From NCBI GenBank assembly GCA_021731085.1, contig JAKFYB010000028.1, positions 1-56,272 of the forward strand: 56,272 bases of DNA. Direction: 5' to 3'. Of this stretch, positions 55,262 to 56,272 are shown piece after piece. Every line of letters begins with the position of its first letter. Position 1 is the stretch's first letter. The position numbers were made by a program, and so were the translations under genes. This stretch comes from Dehalococcoidia bacterium (GTDB taxonomy: Bacteria > Chloroflexota > Dehalococcoidia > DSTF01 > JACRBR01). A model generated the notes under the pieces. It ran no database searches and had not been told where the DNA came from. It saw only the letters and a program-made list of their open reading frames with translations.

Positions 55262-56272
55262 CTACGGAAGCAGAAGTGCGTCGAGGGCGGCCGCTTCCTC
55301 CGGCGTAGCGGGTCGCGGGCGGTCGGCGTCCGCGTCGAGGAGTACGGCGTCGGCACGCCACGATGTCACACCCGCGCCCTTCTTCAGCGTGATGTGCAGA
55401 ATGGGCGAGACGCGCGGCTCAGGGATGCCATCAAGATCCCACTGATCCAGGTCGAAGATGAAGTTGCTCAGCCCCCAGGCAATGAGCTGATCACCGCGCT
55501 GCTCGACGGGCTGTACGACGTGTGCGTGGTGGCCGAGAAAGGCGTCGGCGCCCGCGGCGAGCGCCGCCTCCGCGAGCGCGACCTGCGTCGCGTTCGGCGC
55601 GTTCACGTATTCGTCGCCGGCATGCACAGACACAAGGACGAACTCATTCATCGCGCGTGCGGCCTGTACTTCGGCGGCGATGCGGTCCGCACTGCAGACG
55701 GCCATGCCCGTCGTCGTCGCGCCCGCCGCCCAGACGCTGATCGAGAAGCCGCTACCTTCGTCGGGAGAGAGCGCGCAGGCGATGAAGGCGACGCGCATGC
55801 CGTCCGCCTCGATGACGGCCGGCGCCCAAGCGGATGCGTCGTTCAGGCCCGCGCCCGCGTAGGCGACGCCAGCGCTGTTGAGGGCGCTGACGGTGTCGAG
55901 CAGGCCGACGACGCCGTAGTCCATCGCGTGGTTGTTGGCGAGCGCGACGATATCGAACCCGGCCGCCGCGAGACCGGGCGCGAATTGCGGCGGCGTGCGG
56001 AAGTTAAACGACTTCGGCCACGGCTCGCCGCCGTCGGTCAGCGCCCCTTCGAGGTTGCCGAAGACGATGTCGCCGGTGAGCAGCGGCTGGATGAGTTCGT
56101 ACGGGTACGACGCGCCGTACTGGGCCATCCAGTCGTTGACCTGCCGGGCGAGTGAGATGTCACCAACGGCGCTGATGGTGATCGATGGTCCGGTGGCAAC
56201 GGCCGTCGCTGCCGCAGCGAACGTAGCCTGCGCGGCAGGAGTGGTCGTGGGCGGGGGCGTGGGCGCCATCGC
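55262..56272 (-). CDS. CapA-family (poly-gamma-glutamate synthesis type) protein, N-terminus cut by the window
   Basis: 335 or more residues; the gene runs off the window's right edge, so the start and signal peptide are missing. The visible N-terminal part is a Pro/Thr/Ala linker. The metallophosphatase-like fold shows in ISAVGDISLARQVNDW, DIVFGNLEGALTD, DIVALANNHAMDYG, VSVHAGDEYV and AFLGHHAHVVQPVE: the D, N-H, H and H-H metal ligands of CapA/PgsA-like proteins. It may be an extracytoplasmic phosphoesterase acting on a capsule or lipid-linked substrate. Confidence 0.92.
   Translation of the reverse strand, partial: AMAPTPPPTTTPAAQATFAAAATAVATGPSITISAVGDISLARQVNDWMAQYGASYPYELIQPLLTGDIVFGNLEGALTDGGEPWPKSFNFRTPPQFAPGLAAAGFDIVALANNHAMDYGVVGLLDTVSALNSAGVAYAGAGLNDASAWAPAVIEADGMRVAFIACALSPDEGSGFSISVWAAGATTTGMAVCSADRIAAEVQAARAMNEFVLVSVHAGDEYVNAPNATQVALAEAALAAGADAFLGHHAHVVQPVEQRGDQLIAWGLSNFIFDLDQWDLDGIPEPRVSPILHITLKKGAGVTSWRADAVLLDADADRPRPATPEEAAALDALLLP

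Overview
The window looks like a metagenomic or genomic contig from a high-GC member of the Chloroflexota, probably close to the Dehalococcoidia. The placement is inferred from several features together: two F420-type luciferase-like oxidoreductases, a B12-dependent ribonucleotide reductase, an excalibur-type calcium-binding tail, a DM13 protein, and surface proteins with long Thr/Pro/Asn linkers ending in LPxTG signals or dockerin-like EF hands. No 16S rRNA or other definitive marker is present.

Region 1 (1-14.7 kb) is accessory in character, with looser codon use and unusual proteins. It holds an excalibur fragment, an unknown membrane-type protein, a DUF4236-TPR-SHOCT protein, a secreted subtilase with a dockerin, an LPDTG-anchored cohesin-like protein, and a giant RHS/SpvB protein. 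The RHS protein has a frameshift near its 5' end and a distinct C-terminal toxin-like domain. Its stop codon overlaps the start of an unknown 175-residue protein, as in a toxin-immunity pair. The region ends with a tyrosine recombinase, a 46-residue zinc-ribbon protein, and the exact 3' half of a tRNA-Tyr gene, which looks like an attachment site.

Region 2 (14.8-17.4 kb) holds a cohesin-like plus dockerin surface protein and nearly 1 kb without a convincing gene. Region 3 (17.4-23.1 kb) is a run of + strand metabolic genes: NAD formate dehydrogenase, a tandem HTH-like protein, an APH-family kinase, a glyoxalase-fold protein, an acyl-CoA dehydrogenase and a zinc alcohol dehydrogenase.

Region 4 (23.2-37.4 kb) mixes housekeeping and signalling genes: SRAP (HMCES/YedK), an archaeal-type tyrosyl-tRNA synthetase, two LLM oxidoreductases, hydrolases, DM13, a PAS histidine kinase with an OmpR regulator, tRNA-Asn, an EamA transporter, DUF3105, a solitary nuoB and an L,D-transpeptidase. 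Region 5 (37.4-43.8 kb) has a Fur-family regulator with two operator-like palindromes and a metal ABC transporter, an ECF sigma/anti-sigma pair, a tandem Usp protein and bioB. Region 6 (44.2-56.3 kb) has an SH3b-CARDB protein, DinB, the dnaG-rpoD operon, an FmdB zinc ribbon, nrdJ, an LPETG surface protein, an ABM monooxygenase, a second DinB-like protein, an HNH nuclease and a CapA-like protein cut by the window edge.

Three points stand out. The archaeal-type TyrRS co-occurs with a tRNA-Tyr half that itself carries archaeal-type identity features. The RHS protein and its overlapping partner look like an undescribed toxin-immunity pair. Several genes have a -10-like hexamer 6-8 nt before the start codon and no Shine-Dalgarno, which suggests leaderless mRNAs.
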